This document shows positions 1-9,279 of a DNA stretch of 64,000 nt, in pieces. Position 1 is the first letter of the stretch. Every line of letters begins with the position of its first letter. Made by a program: the position numbers and the translations under genes. The stretch spans positions 1 through 64,000 of the forward strand of contig JAEDIC010000006.1 in assembly GCA_016292635.1 (NCBI GenBank). Reading direction: 5' to 3'. Origin of the DNA: Clostridia bacterium. GTDB taxonomy: Bacteria; Bacillota; Clostridia; Christensenellales; CAG-138. The notes beneath the pieces are model-generated. The model made no database searches. It was not told the DNA's origin and saw only the letters and a program-made list of their open reading frames with translations.

Positions 1-909
1 CAGGGCGTTGCGGCGGATGGCGTTGTAGATGTCGGGCTCGGACTCCTTGTCCAGGTTGATGACCTTGGCGTAGCAGCCGCCCTCGAAGTTAAACACGCCG
101 TTGTCGTCCCAGCCGTGCTCGTCGTCGCCGATGAGCAGGCGCTTGGGATCGGTGGACAGGGTGGTCTTGCCGGTGCCGGACAGGCCGAAGAACAGGGCGG
201 TGTTTTCGCCGTTCATATCGGTGTTGGCGGAGCAGTGCATGGAGGCGATGCCCTTCAGAGGCAGATAGTAGTTCATCATGGAGAACATACCCTTCTTCAT
301 CTCGCCGCCGTACCAGGTGTTGATGATAACAGCCTCGCGGCTGGTGATGTTGAAGGCAACGGCAGTGGCGGAGTTCAGGCCCAGTTCCTGATAGTTCTCA
401 ACCTTGGCCTTTGATGCGTTGAACATTACGAAGTCGGGCTCAAAGTTTTTCAGCTCCTCATCGGTGGGCTGGATGAACATATTTTTGATGAAGTGTGCCT
501 GCCAGGCAACTTCTACGATGAAGCGGACGGCCATGCGAGTATCGTGGTTGGTGCCGCAGAAAGCGTCAACAACAAACAGCCTCTTGGCGGAGAGCTCATC
601 GATGGCGATGTCCTTCAGCTGCTTCCAAACGCCCTCTGAAATGGGCTTGTTGTCGTTTTTAAACTCATCGGAGGTCCACCAGATGGTGTCCTTGGAGTTT
701 TCGTCCATTACGATGTACTTATCCTTGGGGGAGCGTCCGGTGTAAATGCCGGTCATTACATTTACGGCACCCAGCTCGCTTACCTGACCCTTTTCAAAGC
801 CTTCAAGATCAGGCCTGATCTCTTCTTCATAGAGGAAATCGTAAGAGGGGTTATAAACGATCTCAGTGGTTCCGGTAATACCATACTTGCTCAGGTCGAT
901 TTTTGCCAT
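1..909 (-). CDS. pckA: Phosphoenolpyruvate carboxykinase (ATP), 3' end cut by window edge
   Basis: This is the first 303 codons of an ATP-dependent PEP carboxykinase, a cytosolic enzyme that interconverts oxaloacetate and PEP with ATP. The reading frame stays open to the window edge, so the C-terminal third (family length about 530 aa) is missing. Visible family signatures are the substrate-binding region near residues 55-60 (GRSPKDK), the kinase-1a P-loop GLSGTGKTT near residue 241 and the GDDEHGW metal-binding stretch shortly after. The ATG at 909 is preceded by an A/G-rich Shine-Dalgarno (AAAGAGG) on the minus strand. Identification is secure; only the truncation by the window limits it. 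Confidence 0.95.
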   Translation of the reverse strand, partial: MAKIDLSKYGITGTTEIVYNPSYDFLYEEEIRPDLEGFEKGQVSELGAVNVMTGIYTGRSPKDKYIVMDENSKDTIWWTSDEFKNDNKPISEGVWKQLKDIAIDELSAKRLFVVDAFCGTNHDTRMAVRFIVEVAWQAHFIKNMFIQPTDEELKNFEPDFVMFNASKAKVENYQELGLNSATAVAFNITSREAVIINTWYGGEMKKGMFSMMNYYLPLKGIASMHCSANTDMNGENTALFFGLSGTGKTTLSTDPKRLLIGDDEHGWDDNGVFNFEGGCYAKVINLDKESEPDIYNAIRRNAL

Positions 910-1254
910 TTTTGCTTTAACCTCTTTCTTCTTTTTTATAATGATTGGTTATAATAATTGCGCTGTGTGCACATTTTTTACTGTTAAAATAACATTTGCC
1001 CCTATTATTAGCTATGATACAACATAATCAAAATTTAATCAATACGGCGCCCCATTGATAGAAATAATACTCCCCCGCCTCCGTATTAGTTTTACTCATA
1101 TCAAAATGAAGGATACGCCTTTCAGAATTTCATTTTAATTGCAAAAGGGACATCCGGCTTTTCCATGACTTGATGACGTTCTTTTCTGGTGTTATACTGA
1201 TTTTATACCATAGGAACTTACAGTGTCCAAATACCCGTTAACGGAGAATACGAT
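910..1254. other. Divergent intergenic region
   Basis: An AT-rich spacer between divergent pckA and the PhzF-like gene. It must hold both promoters. I see no tRNA, strong hairpin, repeat or further reading frame. Confidence 0.6.
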
Positions 1255-2028
1255 ATGCTTCAGTACGTTGTTGATGCATTTACGGACAGAATATTTGGCG
1301 GCAACCCCGCGGCGGTCTGCGTTATGGACCAATGGCTCCCCGACGAGCTTATGATGAGCATAACCATAGAAAACAACCTGTCCGAAACCGCATTCACGAT
1401 AAAGGAAAAGGACGGCTATCGCCTGCGCTGGTTTACCCCCGGCGGAGAAATAGACCTTTGCGGTCATGCAACGCTTGGCACAGCCTTTGTCATAATGAAC
1501 TATTTGGAAAATGACGTAAACAGCGTGACCTTCAATACAATGAGCGGCCCCATTACCGTGGTCCGCAATGGCGACCTTTACGAAATGGACTTCCCCGCAT
1601 ATGAGCTGCAGCCTGTGGAAGTTACCGACCAGATGGCGGAAGCCATAGGCGTGCGTCCACTGGCGGCATACATTGGAAGAGATCTGCTCTGCATATTGGA
1701 TAGCGAGGAAGCGGTAAGAAACAATACCCCGGATATGGAAAAGGTAAAGGCGCTGGACGGCCTCCTTCTGCATACCACCGCCGAGGGCAGCAAATATAGC
1801 TGCGTATCCCGCAGCTTCGCCCCAAAGCTGAAGGTACCGGAAGACCCGGTATGCGGCTCCGGGCACTGCCACATCGCCCCATATTGGCTTGATAAGCTGG
1901 GAGTTGACAGCATAGTCGCCTATCAGGCTTCCCGCCGGGGCGGCGTGCTGTACTGCCGTATGGAGCAGGGCCGCGTCCGCATGAGCGGCAAGGCGGCGCT
2001 GTATTCAAAAGCAGAGCTTTTCATCTGA
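1255..2028 (+). CDS. PhzF family isomerase-like protein
   Basis: A 257-aa PhzF/diaminopimelate-epimerase-fold protein. The N-terminal pattern (VDAFTDRIFGGNPAAV), the catalytic glutamate of the SETAF motif at about residue 44, the DLCGHATLGTAF stretch and the C-terminal DPVCGSGHC motif are those of the family. PhzF proteins perform acid/base isomerisations; most genomic copies, including this one, have no known substrate and are not tied to phenazine synthesis. The start has a GGAG about 8 nt upstream. It stands alone, followed by the first copy of a structured repeat. Family assignment is firm; substrate unknown. Confidence 0.88.
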   Translation: MLQYVVDAFTDRIFGGNPAAVCVMDQWLPDELMMSITIENNLSETAFTIKEKDGYRLRWFTPGGEIDLCGHATLGTAFVIMNYLENDVNSVTFNTMSGPITVVRNGDLYEMDFPAYELQPVEVTDQMAEAIGVRPLAAYIGRDLLCILDSEEAVRNNTPDMEKVKALDGLLLHTTAEGSKYSCVSRSFAPKLKVPEDPVCGSGHCHIAPYWLDKLGVDSIVAYQASRRGGVLYCRMEQGRVRMSGKAALYSKAELFI

Positions 2029-2062
2029 TACATTCCGTCATAACGGGCGTATTGCCGCTTCA

Positions 2063-2257
2063 GCTGTCGAAAAAAACCATTGGGAATTCGGGGGCCGCAG
2101 CCACCGGATGCTTCAATCGGATTTGGCGGCATGTGGGGCAAATCCGCATAAGCCTTGCGCGGCAATGGTTTCTTTGCATGGCTCCCTGGCCGTGCCGCAG
2201 GCACAAGGGAGCCATGTAAACCTCGAAAAAGTGGCCCAATGCCACTTTTTCGGCAGC
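2063..2257 (+). repeat. Structured interspersed repeat with terminal inverted repeats, copy 1
   Basis: A 195-bp unit bounded by near-inverted termini (GCTGTCGAAAAA on the left; reverse complement of the right end is GCTGCCGAAAAA). It folds into three successive hairpins: CGGATTTG paired with CAAATCCG, a long CATGGCTCCCT/AGGGAGCCATG stem, and a 3' CGAAAAAGTGGC/GCCACTTTTTCG stem. Two further copies lie at 4623-4811 and 47079-47270 in the same orientation. It resembles a MITE or a mobile structured RNA/terminator cassette. No open frame inside looks real. Confidence 0.8.
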
Positions 2258-2305
2258 GTGCGGGCGCCATTGCCGCCCTTATTATTCTTACAGGAGCTTT
2301 GAACC

Positions 2306-2746
2306 ATGATACAGCCCACCCAGGAAGAATTTGCCATCCGTGCAAAGCAATACATAGACACCTACAACAAACGCTATGAGGATCAGCCCTTTCATCAGCT
2401 TTATTTCCATTCCTGCGATGCAAAAAAGCGCTGCCTTGAGCTTACCCATCCCATATATCCCGAGGAGCTGAACGTATTCAACGGTCTCCACGGAGGAGCT
2501 ATGGCGTGGCTGGTGGACTCCTGCGCCGGGCTGCTGTGCCGCTCCTATCTTGACGTTACCGTCTGCGTAACCGTTAACCTGAACATAAACTATATAAAGG
2601 GCGTATCCCCGGAAGACCCAATAGTGATACGGGCCGCAATATCCGGACCGGGCAGACGGATCGTTAATATAAATATGGATATCCGCAACAGGGATACGGA
2701 CCAGCTGTACTGTACGGCATCTTCGGTATTCTATATATGCGAATAG
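2306..2746 (+). CDS. PaaI-type hotdog-fold thioesterase
   Basis: A 146-aa single hotdog-domain protein. The helix-capping HGG (residues 62-64, LHGGAMAWLVD) with the downstream aspartate at about residue 71 is the active-site signature of the PaaI/YbgC thioesterase group, which hydrolyses acyl-CoA thioesters in the cytosol. Length is normal. The ATG is preceded by AGGAG nine bases upstream. It follows the first interspersed repeat and ends just before a promoter for the next gene. Substrate cannot be inferred. Confidence 0.85.
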   Translation: MIQPTQEEFAIRAKQYIDTYNKRYEDQPFHQLYFHSCDAKKRCLELTHPIYPEELNVFNGLHGGAMAWLVDSCAGLLCRSYLDVTVCVTVNLNINYIKGVSPEDPIVIRAAISGPGRRIVNINMDIRNRDTDQLYCTASSVFYICE

Positions 2747-2753
2747 TGCGATA

Positions 2754-2783
2754 TTGACAAAGCGGCCCCGCATATCATATAAT
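2754..2783 (+). promoter_or_regulatory. Sigma-A-type promoter with long leader for the CorC/HlyC gene
   Basis: TTGACA at 2754-2759 and TATAAT at 2778-2783 with an 18-bp spacer. The next gene begins at 3008, so the transcript has a leader of about 215 nt. The leader contains a 32-codon frame (2829-2927) and a CCGCC/GGCGG hairpin. I do not recognise a named riboswitch in it. Confidence 0.7.
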
Positions 2784-3007
2784 ATGCCCCAATACGATAA
2801 TTATAGGAAAGCAGGATATTTCCCCAAAATGGACGACAGCGACAGCGACGCTAACCCCAAGCTGACCCAGTATTTTAATAGCATTCGCATATATCCGAGG
2901 CATGACCTGTTTACCCGCCGACTGTAGGCGGTATATGGGCCGTGTCTTGTACTTTTTTATTGGTGATTATCCGATAGTTTTATTTCGAGAAAGAGGTTTT
3001 AATTTTT

Positions 3008-4339
3008 ATGGGAGATTCCATAGGATTCTTATTGCTGCTGCAGGTGGTGCTCATAGGCCTGAACGCCATATTCGCCTGCGGCGAGATAGCCGTATTATCC
3101 GTAAACGAGGCAAAGCTGGAGCGCATGGCGGAGCTGGGCGACAAAAAGGCAAAGCGCCTTTTCCGCATCACCCGGGAACCCGCAAAATTCCTCGCCACCA
3201 TACAAGTGGCCATAACCCTGTCCGGCTTCCTGGGCAGCGCTTTTGCGGCGGATAATTTTTCCGAGCCGCTGGTGGATTGGCTTATCGGCCTTGGCGTAAA
3301 TATCCCCGCCAAAACCCTGGACGCCATGGCGGTTATCGTTATAACTCTGATACTATCCTACTTTACTCTGGTATTCGGCGAGCTTGTGCCAAAGCGCATT
3401 GCCATGAAGCGCCCGGAGCAGCTTGCCCTTGGCATATCCGGCCTTATAGGCGGCATATCCACCATATTCAAGCCCGTCGTATGGTTCCTTTCGGTATCCA
3501 CCAACGCGGTGCTTTGCCTTTTAGGCATTGACCCAAACGAGGCGGACGATCAGGTGAGCGAGGAAGAGATACGCATGATGGTGGATGCCGGCAGCGAAAA
3601 GGGCGCCATTGACCATGAGGAAAAGGAATTCATACAGAACGTATTCGAGTTTGACGATATCGCGGTGGGAGATATTGCCACCCACCGCACCGACGTAGTC
3701 ATGCTTTGGATGGAGGATGACGACAGCGTTTGGGCGGATACCATACATGAGAATCGTTACACCCGCTATCCCGTCTGCGACGGCTCCGCTGACAATATCG
3801 TGGGCATACTCAACGCCAAGGAATACTTCCGCCTTGAGGACAGGTCCAAAGAAAGCGTCATGGCAAACGCCGTTCAGCCCGCATACTTCGTATTGGAAAC
3901 CGTAACGGCGGACATATTGTTCCGCAATATGCGAAAGAACCGCACCTCCATTGCGGTGGTCATGGACGAATACGGCGGCATGGTGGGCATAATCACCCTC
4001 TTTGACCTTATAGAGGAACTGGTGGGCGAGCTCAACGACGAGCCCAAGGATACAAAGAACCCCGATCCCTATATGGAAAAGCTGGACGATACCACATGGA
4101 AGCTATTCGGCAATGTGCCCCTTAAGGAGATAGAAGAAGCCACAGGCTTTGAGTTTGCCACGGAGGATCACAACACCCTTACCGGCATAGTATTCGAGGC
4201 GCTGGGCTCCATACCCGACAACGGCGAACATGACATATGCCTTGAGCTGCAGGGCGTAAAAATACGGATACACCGCATAGAGAACCATCAGGTGGAGCTT
4301 GCCACCATAACCCTGCAGCAGCAGGAGGAAGAAGAATAG
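3008..4339 (+). CDS. CNNM/CorC (HlyC) family membrane transporter
   Basis: A 443-aa hemolysin-family protein with the standard order: DUF21/CNNM transmembrane domain (about residues 1-185), a pair of CBS domains (about 205-330, with MDEYGGMVGIITL in the second) and a C-terminal CorC_HlyC domain. Family members export or exchange Mg2+/Co2+ at the cytoplasmic membrane with CBS-controlled gating. The ATG at 3008 follows AAAGAGG. The gene is monocistronic, with a sigma-A promoter about 230 bp upstream and a bidirectional terminator immediately downstream. The ion is inferred from the family only. Confidence 0.9.
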   Translation: MGDSIGFLLLLQVVLIGLNAIFACGEIAVLSVNEAKLERMAELGDKKAKRLFRITREPAKFLATIQVAITLSGFLGSAFAADNFSEPLVDWLIGLGVNIPAKTLDAMAVIVITLILSYFTLVFGELVPKRIAMKRPEQLALGISGLIGGISTIFKPVVWFLSVSTNAVLCLLGIDPNEADDQVSEEEIRMMVDAGSEKGAIDHEEKEFIQNVFEFDDIAVGDIATHRTDVVMLWMEDDDSVWADTIHENRYTRYPVCDGSADNIVGILNAKEYFRLEDRSKESVMANAVQPAYFVLETVTADILFRNMRKNRTSIAVVMDEYGGMVGIITLFDLIEELVGELNDEPKDTKNPDPYMEKLDDTTWKLFGNVPLKEIEEATGFEFATEDHNTLTGIVFEALGSIPDNGEHDICLELQGVKIRIHRIENHQVELATITLQQQEEEE

Positions 4340-4356
4340 CCCCTTTGCGCGCACAC

Positions 4357-4388
4357 AAAAAGGACAGATCACAAGGGTCTGTCCTTTT
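4357..4388. terminator. Bidirectional intrinsic terminator
   Basis: AAAAGGACAGA paired with TCTGTCCTTTT around a 10-base loop, flanked by A and T runs, just after the CorC/HlyC gene stop. Confidence 0.8.
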
Positions 4389-4622
4389 ATGCTTTCTGGT
4401 TTTTATTCTATTCTCCCATAATACAGCGCATTATGGCATCCCCAGAGGGAGGCCGCCCACTATCCCCTTTGAGGCGCAGCTGCAGCATCTGGCCACGCCT
4501 ATGCCGTCAATAAACCCATCTTTAAATACCCGGCCTATTGACATATGCCCCCGGAAGGTATTGGAACGCCCGTGTTCCGGCTACCGGCATCCATACAAAA
4601 AGGTCCCGCTGCGGGGATTGCA

Positions 4623-4811
4623 GCCTGCCGAAAACCCCTTGAGGGGTTCGGGGTCCCCGTACGCTTCAATCGGATTCGGCGACCTGTGCGGCAAATCCCC
4701 ATAAGCCTCGCGCGGCAAGGGCTTCTTTGCATGGCTCACCGGCCGCGCTGCAGGCACAGGGGAGCCATGTAATCCTCGAAAAAGCGGCACAATGCCACTT
4801 TTTCGGCAGGC
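4623..4811 (+). repeat. Structured interspersed repeat, copy 2
   Basis: A second copy of the roughly 190-bp element. Here the terminal inverted repeat is exact over 12 bp (GCCTGCCGAAAA and its reverse complement). The three internal hairpins are preserved with partly compensated changes. The copy fills most of the gap between the CorC/HlyC terminator and the 3' end of the LysR gene. The remainder, 4389-4622, shows nothing else I can support. Confidence 0.8.
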
Positions 4812-4845
4812 AGTATCCCCTTATGGAGTTTTTTTGTATGCACCT

Positions 4846-5757
4846 CTATTTCTTCGCTATATGCGCCAGGGCAAAATTTACGAAACTCCTTTCGGATTTG
4901 CTGAATACCGTATCCTTTTTATACAGCAGGTATATATTGCGGTAAGCGCCCTCCCTGTCCAGATCGAAGATCAGCAGGTCGCCGCTACTGGCGTATTTTC
5001 TGGCAGCCATCTCGGATATCACCGCAACGCCAAGGCCGTTTGCCACGGAGCTTTTTACCGCATCCGCCTGGTTCATGCGGGCCACTATATGAAGCTGTTT
5101 ATCCGCAAGGCCGTTCTTTTCAAGATACCGGTCAAATTCCTTCTTGGTGCCGGAAGTCTGGCTGCGAACTATCATAGGCTCTTCCAGCAGCTGATTGCCC
5201 AGCCATCCCCTCTCCAGCATATCCCGATAGCGCTTGTTATTCGGGGTTATCATCACAAGCCTGTCCCGACACACCGCCCGGTATTTCAGCTCCTTGCGGT
5301 TCAGCGCCGTTCCGCTGAAGCCCAGTCTTGCGTTGCCTGAGATTATCTGCTCATGGACAAAAGCGCTGTCCCCGTTTACAAGGTCAAACCGGCTGGCGCT
5401 GTGTGTGTCCATATACTGAGCCATAAGACCGGGCAGAAGATACTCAAAGGCATCTGTGGAGGCGGCTATGGTTATGGACTGCTGGGCGGAGGATTCGCAT
5501 ACCTCGTCGCTCATGATTCGGCACTGCTCCAGTATGGCCTTGGCGTGGGAATAAACCTCATGTCCATCGGCGGTGAGTTTTATGTTCTTTTTGGCGTCCC
5601 GGGTTATAAGAGAAACGCCCAAAGCGGCCTCCAGCCCCTTTATATGGGCGCTGACGGTGGATTGGGCCAATATAAGCTCATTGGCGGCAACGGAAAAGCT
5701 GTTGTTTTCCACAACAGCAACGAATACTTCCAACTGCCTGATGCTAAAATTCAACAT
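4846..5757 (-). CDS. LysR family transcriptional regulator
   Basis: A 303-aa LysR-type regulator: winged helix-turn-helix at residues 1-62 (SVAANELILAQSTVSAHIKGLE) and a two-lobed effector-binding domain from about residue 90. It is clearly paralogous to the LysR at 13426-14340: both share IAAST, a GDSAF motif and CRD.LV.ITPN in the effector domain. The second copy heads a selenium-metabolism operon, so this one probably belongs to the same subfamily associated with selenium or sulfur metabolism. It is monocistronic, transcribed toward the second repeat. Its ligand and targets cannot be read from the sequence. Confidence 0.88.
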   Translation of the reverse strand: MLNFSIRQLEVFVAVVENNSFSVAANELILAQSTVSAHIKGLEAALGVSLITRDAKKNIKLTADGHEVYSHAKAILEQCRIMSDEVCESSAQQSITIAASTDAFEYLLPGLMAQYMDTHSASRFDLVNGDSAFVHEQIISGNARLGFSGTALNRKELKYRAVCRDRLVMITPNNKRYRDMLERGWLGNQLLEEPMIVRSQTSGTKKEFDRYLEKNGLADKQLHIVARMNQADAVKSSVANGLGVAVISEMAARKYASSGDLLIFDLDREGAYRNIYLLYKKDTVFSKSERSFVNFALAHIAKK

Positions 5758-5829
5758 AGCCTTTACCGCCTTTATATATACCTATGCCGCAGTTATCATT
5801 TGTTACGCTATCATTATAACACATAACAA

Positions 5830-5857
5830 GGGAGGGAATATATACCTATTCCCTCCC
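5830..5857 (-). terminator. Terminator hairpin downstream of hppA
   Basis: GGGAGGGAATA paired with TATTCCCTCCC around a 6-base loop, between the hppA stop and the LysR start. The U-tract on the minus strand is weak. Confidence 0.6.
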
Positions 5858-5872
5858 GCAACCTCACTTATA

Positions 5873-8047
5873 TCAGCCCAGCAGGCTCATTATCCAATCC
5901 AGCAGGTTAAACTGGTTGAATACCGCCACAGCGGTGAGGGCCACAGTGGACATTATCTTTATGAATATATCCAAACAGGGACCGACGGTATCCTTCAAAG
6001 GATCGCCCACCGTATCGCCAACCACTGCGGAGGCGTGGGCATCGCTGCCCTTGCCGTGGCCAGGTACGCCGCCGGCTTCGATATACTTCTTGCTGTTATC
6101 CCATGCGCCGCCTGCGTTGCCGGTAAGTATTGCCAGCATTATGGCGCATATGGTGGAACCTATGAGTATGCCGCCAACGAATTCCGGCCCAAGGAGGAAG
6201 CCTGCGCCTATGGGCACAAGTATTGCCATAAGGGCAGGAACCTTCATCTCGCCCAGCGCGCCCTTTGAAGATATCTCGATGCAGGTCCTGTAATCCGGCT
6301 TGGCTGTGCCTTCCAGTATTCCGGGAATATCCCTGAATTGCCTGCGCACCTCATCCACCATCTTACGGGCGGCCTTGGTGACCGCCTCAATAAGCATACC
6401 CGAGAAAAGGAAGGGCAGCGCACCGCCTATTATTGCGCCTGCAAGGGTAAGAGGCTCTATCATGTTCAGCATCAGCGGCGTTGAGGGGTCATTGTAGGAA
6501 TACAGGTAGGATACCATAAGGGACAGGGCTGCCAGCGCTCCGGAGCCTATGGCAAAGCCCTTGCCTATCGCGGCGGTGGTATTACCCACGGAGTCCAAAG
6601 TGTCGGTTATTTCCCGAACGCCGCTGTCCAGCTTGCTCATCTCGGCAATGCCGCCCGCATTGTCGGATATGGGTCCGTAGGTATCCACAGATACCGTTGC
6701 GGAAACGAAGGACAGCATGCCTACTGCCGCCATGGCAACCCCATACATTCCGGAGGTATAGTATGCGAGGATTATGCTGCCGCCCAATACAAGGCAGGGC
6801 GACATACAGGACTTCATGCCGAGAGCAAGGCCCTGGGTAACCGTGAGGGCAGTTCCCTCAGGGGCTACAGCGGCAAGACATCGTGTGGGCGTATAGTCGG
6901 CGCTGGTATATCTCTCCGCCATCATACCTATGGCTATGCCGGAGACTATGCCGAGCAGAGAGCCCAGCCAGGGAGACAATACGCCGCAGCTGAATCCGGA
7001 GCCCGCAAGGTCCATATCCCGGAAAAACAGCAGCGTTGTTGCCAGCCCGCAGATGGTGGTAAGGCCTGCGGAGATATATGTGGCGGTATCCAGCTCTCTG
7101 TGGGGATTCTTAAGCTCCTTTTTATGCAGAAGGTAGGCTATGCCCAATATGCAGGACACAAGACCCGCCGCCGCAAACACCACGGGATACAGCATCATAC
7201 GGCTGAGCATATCGCCGCTCATTGGGGCTGCCCCCGCCTTGGAGGCAAGGAACATATGCACCGCCAGTATTGCCGCCGCGGAAATAGAACCCACATAGCT
7301 CTCCAGCAGGTCAGAGCCCAGGCCCGCCACATCGCCTACGTTATCGCCCACGTTATCGGCTATGGTTGCGGGGTTGCGGGGATCGTCCTCCGGTATATGG
7401 GCCTCTGTCTTGCCAACAAGGTCTGCGCCCATATCGGCGGCCTTTGTGTATATTCCGCCGCCTATGCGGTTGAACATGGCTATAACGGAGCAGCCAAGGG
7501 CGTATCCCGACAGGCACATGGTAAAGGGAACGCTGGATATGCCCATCCAGTTTGTCTGCGCGGTCATGCTTTCCGCGCCGATAAGCCCCATACCCACGCC
7601 GAATATGAGATATACCAGCATAAGACCAAGCAATGCAAAGGCGCCCACGCAGAGGCCCATTACGCTGCCGCCCTTAAAGGCCACCTTCAGGGTGCTGCCT
7701 ACCTGCACTGTGGTTCGGGCGGTATTCGCCACCCTAACGTTTGCATATGTGGCGATGCGCATACCTATCCAGCCGGCGCTGGCGCTCATCGCTGCGCCCA
7801 GCACGAAGCAGCAGGCGGCCTGCCATGATATGACAACCGTAAGCACCGCCGCAACCACTATGCCAACCAGCAGCAGCACCTTGTATTCATATGTCATAAA
7901 CGCATTTGCGCCCACCCGTATGGCGGATGCTATCTCGCTCATTTCATCGGTGCCCTCCGGCAGCTTCTTCACCCCTGAATAATTAAACGCGGCATAGGCC
8001 AAGCCCAACAGCGCCGCAAATAACCCTATTAAAAGTACGCCAGACAT
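5873..8047 (-). CDS. hppA: Membrane-bound ion-translocating pyrophosphatase, K+-dependent type
   Basis: A 724-aa integral membrane pyrophosphatase with about 16 transmembrane helices. It couples PPi hydrolysis to H+ and/or Na+ pumping. Family landmarks are the substrate-binding region DNVGDNVGDVAGLGSDL, the GNAGGAWDNSKKYIEA stretch near the C-terminus and GNTTAAIGKG at about residue 487. The alanine in that last motif, rather than lysine, marks the K+-dependent subclass; this subclass includes Na+ pumps, but I cannot decide the ion. AGGAGG precedes the ATG, and a TTGCCA-17-TAGAAT promoter lies upstream. Identification is certain. Confidence 0.95.
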   Translation of the reverse strand: MSGVLLIGLFAALLGLAYAAFNYSGVKKLPEGTDEMSEIASAIRVGANAFMTYEYKVLLLVGIVVAAVLTVVISWQAACCFVLGAAMSASAGWIGMRIATYANVRVANTARTTVQVGSTLKVAFKGGSVMGLCVGAFALLGLMLVYLIFGVGMGLIGAESMTAQTNWMGISSVPFTMCLSGYALGCSVIAMFNRIGGGIYTKAADMGADLVGKTEAHIPEDDPRNPATIADNVGDNVGDVAGLGSDLLESYVGSISAAAILAVHMFLASKAGAAPMSGDMLSRMMLYPVVFAAAGLVSCILGIAYLLHKKELKNPHRELDTATYISAGLTTICGLATTLLFFRDMDLAGSGFSCGVLSPWLGSLLGIVSGIAIGMMAERYTSADYTPTRCLAAVAPEGTALTVTQGLALGMKSCMSPCLVLGGSIILAYYTSGMYGVAMAAVGMLSFVSATVSVDTYGPISDNAGGIAEMSKLDSGVREITDTLDSVGNTTAAIGKGFAIGSGALAALSLMVSYLYSYNDPSTPLMLNMIEPLTLAGAIIGGALPFLFSGMLIEAVTKAARKMVDEVRRQFRDIPGILEGTAKPDYRTCIEISSKGALGEMKVPALMAILVPIGAGFLLGPEFVGGILIGSTICAIMLAILTGNAGGAWDNSKKYIEAGGVPGHGKGSDAHASAVVGDTVGDPLKDTVGPCLDIFIKIMSTVALTAVAVFNQFNLLDWIMSLLG

Positions 8048-8127
8048 TTCAAAACCTCCTGCAGCTTAAAAAAACCCATGAACAGACCTGTTCTCATAGA
8101 GTGAAAATGCATCTTCTTTCTACCTTT

Positions 8128-8156
8128 ATTCTATGTGTCTTATCACATAATGGCAA
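8128..8156 (-). promoter_or_regulatory. hppA promoter
   Basis: On the minus strand, TTGCCA (8151-8156) and TAGAAT (8128-8133) with a 17-bp spacer, about 80 bp before the hppA start. Confidence 0.6.
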
Positions 8157-8178
8157 ACTGGAAAAAGGGATATTAACA

Positions 8179-8211
8179 GTATTTTATATCGATATTATCG
8201 ATATAAAATAC
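8179..8211. promoter_or_regulatory. 33-bp perfect palindrome, probable operator
   Basis: A 16+1+16 bp exact inverted repeat (GTATTTTATATCGATA, central T, TATCGATATAAAATAC) in the divergent space between hppA and msrAB, upstream of the hppA -35. It has no U-tract at the end of a gene, so an operator is more likely than a terminator. Confidence 0.55.
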
Positions 8212-8320
8212 CGCCGATATGCTGTATTTTTATACTGTATCATATTATTCCTGCGGAAATGATGCATACTCTCCATGGGATTTGGTATAATTGACCCATA
8301 AGACGCAAAAAGGAGACTGT

Positions 8321-9253
8321 ATGAATAAAGATATATATCTTGCGGGAGGCTGTTTCTGGGGCACGGAGGCGCTGCTTCAGGCGGTTGAAGGGGTTACGGA
8401 AACCAAAGCAGGCTACGCAAACGGCAATACGGAATATCCAACCTATCAGCAGGTATGCACCGGAGCCACCGGTCACGCCGAAACCGTGCTGGTGCGCTAT
8501 GATACGGAGCGCACCAGTCTTAATACGCTTTTGAGCTGGTATTTCCGCAGCATAGACCCCTTTGCCGTAAACCGTCAGGGACCAGATTGCGGCACCCAGT
8601 ACCGCACAGGCGTATACTATACCGACCCCGCCGACAGGGCAGAAATAGAGTCCGTATTCCGCCTGGTGGAAAAGGAGCTTGGCAAGGCCGTTGCCGTGGA
8701 GCTTATGCCGCTATCCTGCTTTTATCCGGCGGAAGATTACCATCAGAAGTATCTTAAGAAAAATCCCGCCGGCTATTGTCATGTTCCCCGCTCCCTCATA
8801 GCGGAGGCCAGATATCGCCCTTTGCGCATAAAGGACAGCTATCCCATGGGGGATACCGATTCCCTTTCCCCCATGGCAAAGGCGGTGCTTTTTCACGGCG
8901 CAACAGAACCGCCATATTCCCATCCTGAATGGAACAGCTTTGAAGAAGGCATATACGTTGACGCCGCAACCGGCGAACCCCTTTTCGCCTCGGCGGATAA
9001 GTTTTACAGCGAATGCGGCTGGCCCAGCTTTTCAAAGCCCATACTGCCGGAAGTTGTCAGCGAGCGCACTGACCGCAGCCACGGCATGATACGCACCGAG
9101 GTGCGCAGCCGCTCCGGAGACCTGCATTTGGGTCATGTGTTTGATGAGCCCGCCGGTCGGCGCTACTGCATAAACGGCAGCGCCCTGCGCTTCATCCCCA
9201 AAGATAAAATGGAACAAGAGGGCTACGGCGATCTGCTGAGCGCAGCAAAATAA
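8321..9253 (+). CDS. msrAB: Bifunctional peptide methionine sulfoxide reductase MsrA/MsrB
   Basis: A 310-aa fusion. The N-terminal MsrA domain carries the catalytic GCFWGTE (Cys11); the C-terminal MsrB domain has the ECGWPSF zone and the catalytic cysteine in RRYCINGSALRF near residue 285. Together they reduce the S- and R-epimers of methionine sulfoxide. The MsrB domain lacks the paired CxxC zinc ligands found in some homologues. The start at 8321 follows AAGGAG. The gene is monocistronic with a strong terminator after it. It serves oxidative repair in the cytosol. Confidence 0.95.
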   Translation: MNKDIYLAGGCFWGTEALLQAVEGVTETKAGYANGNTEYPTYQQVCTGATGHAETVLVRYDTERTSLNTLLSWYFRSIDPFAVNRQGPDCGTQYRTGVYYTDPADRAEIESVFRLVEKELGKAVAVELMPLSCFYPAEDYHQKYLKKNPAGYCHVPRSLIAEARYRPLRIKDSYPMGDTDSLSPMAKAVLFHGATEPPYSHPEWNSFEEGIYVDAATGEPLFASADKFYSECGWPSFSKPILPEVVSERTDRSHGMIRTEVRSRSGDLHLGHVFDEPAGRRYCINGSALRFIPKDKMEQEGYGDLLSAAK

Positions 9254-9279
9254 AGTTGCGTCAATTCTGCGCAAGCGCT

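Noticed and set aside
1..909. Two plus-strand frames at 115-745
   Set aside because: Both are antisense to pckA, whose P-loop and metal motifs are unambiguous.
2063..2257. Riboswitch
   Set aside because: The same sequence recurs at two unrelated loci at operon ends and does not precede a consistent gene type.
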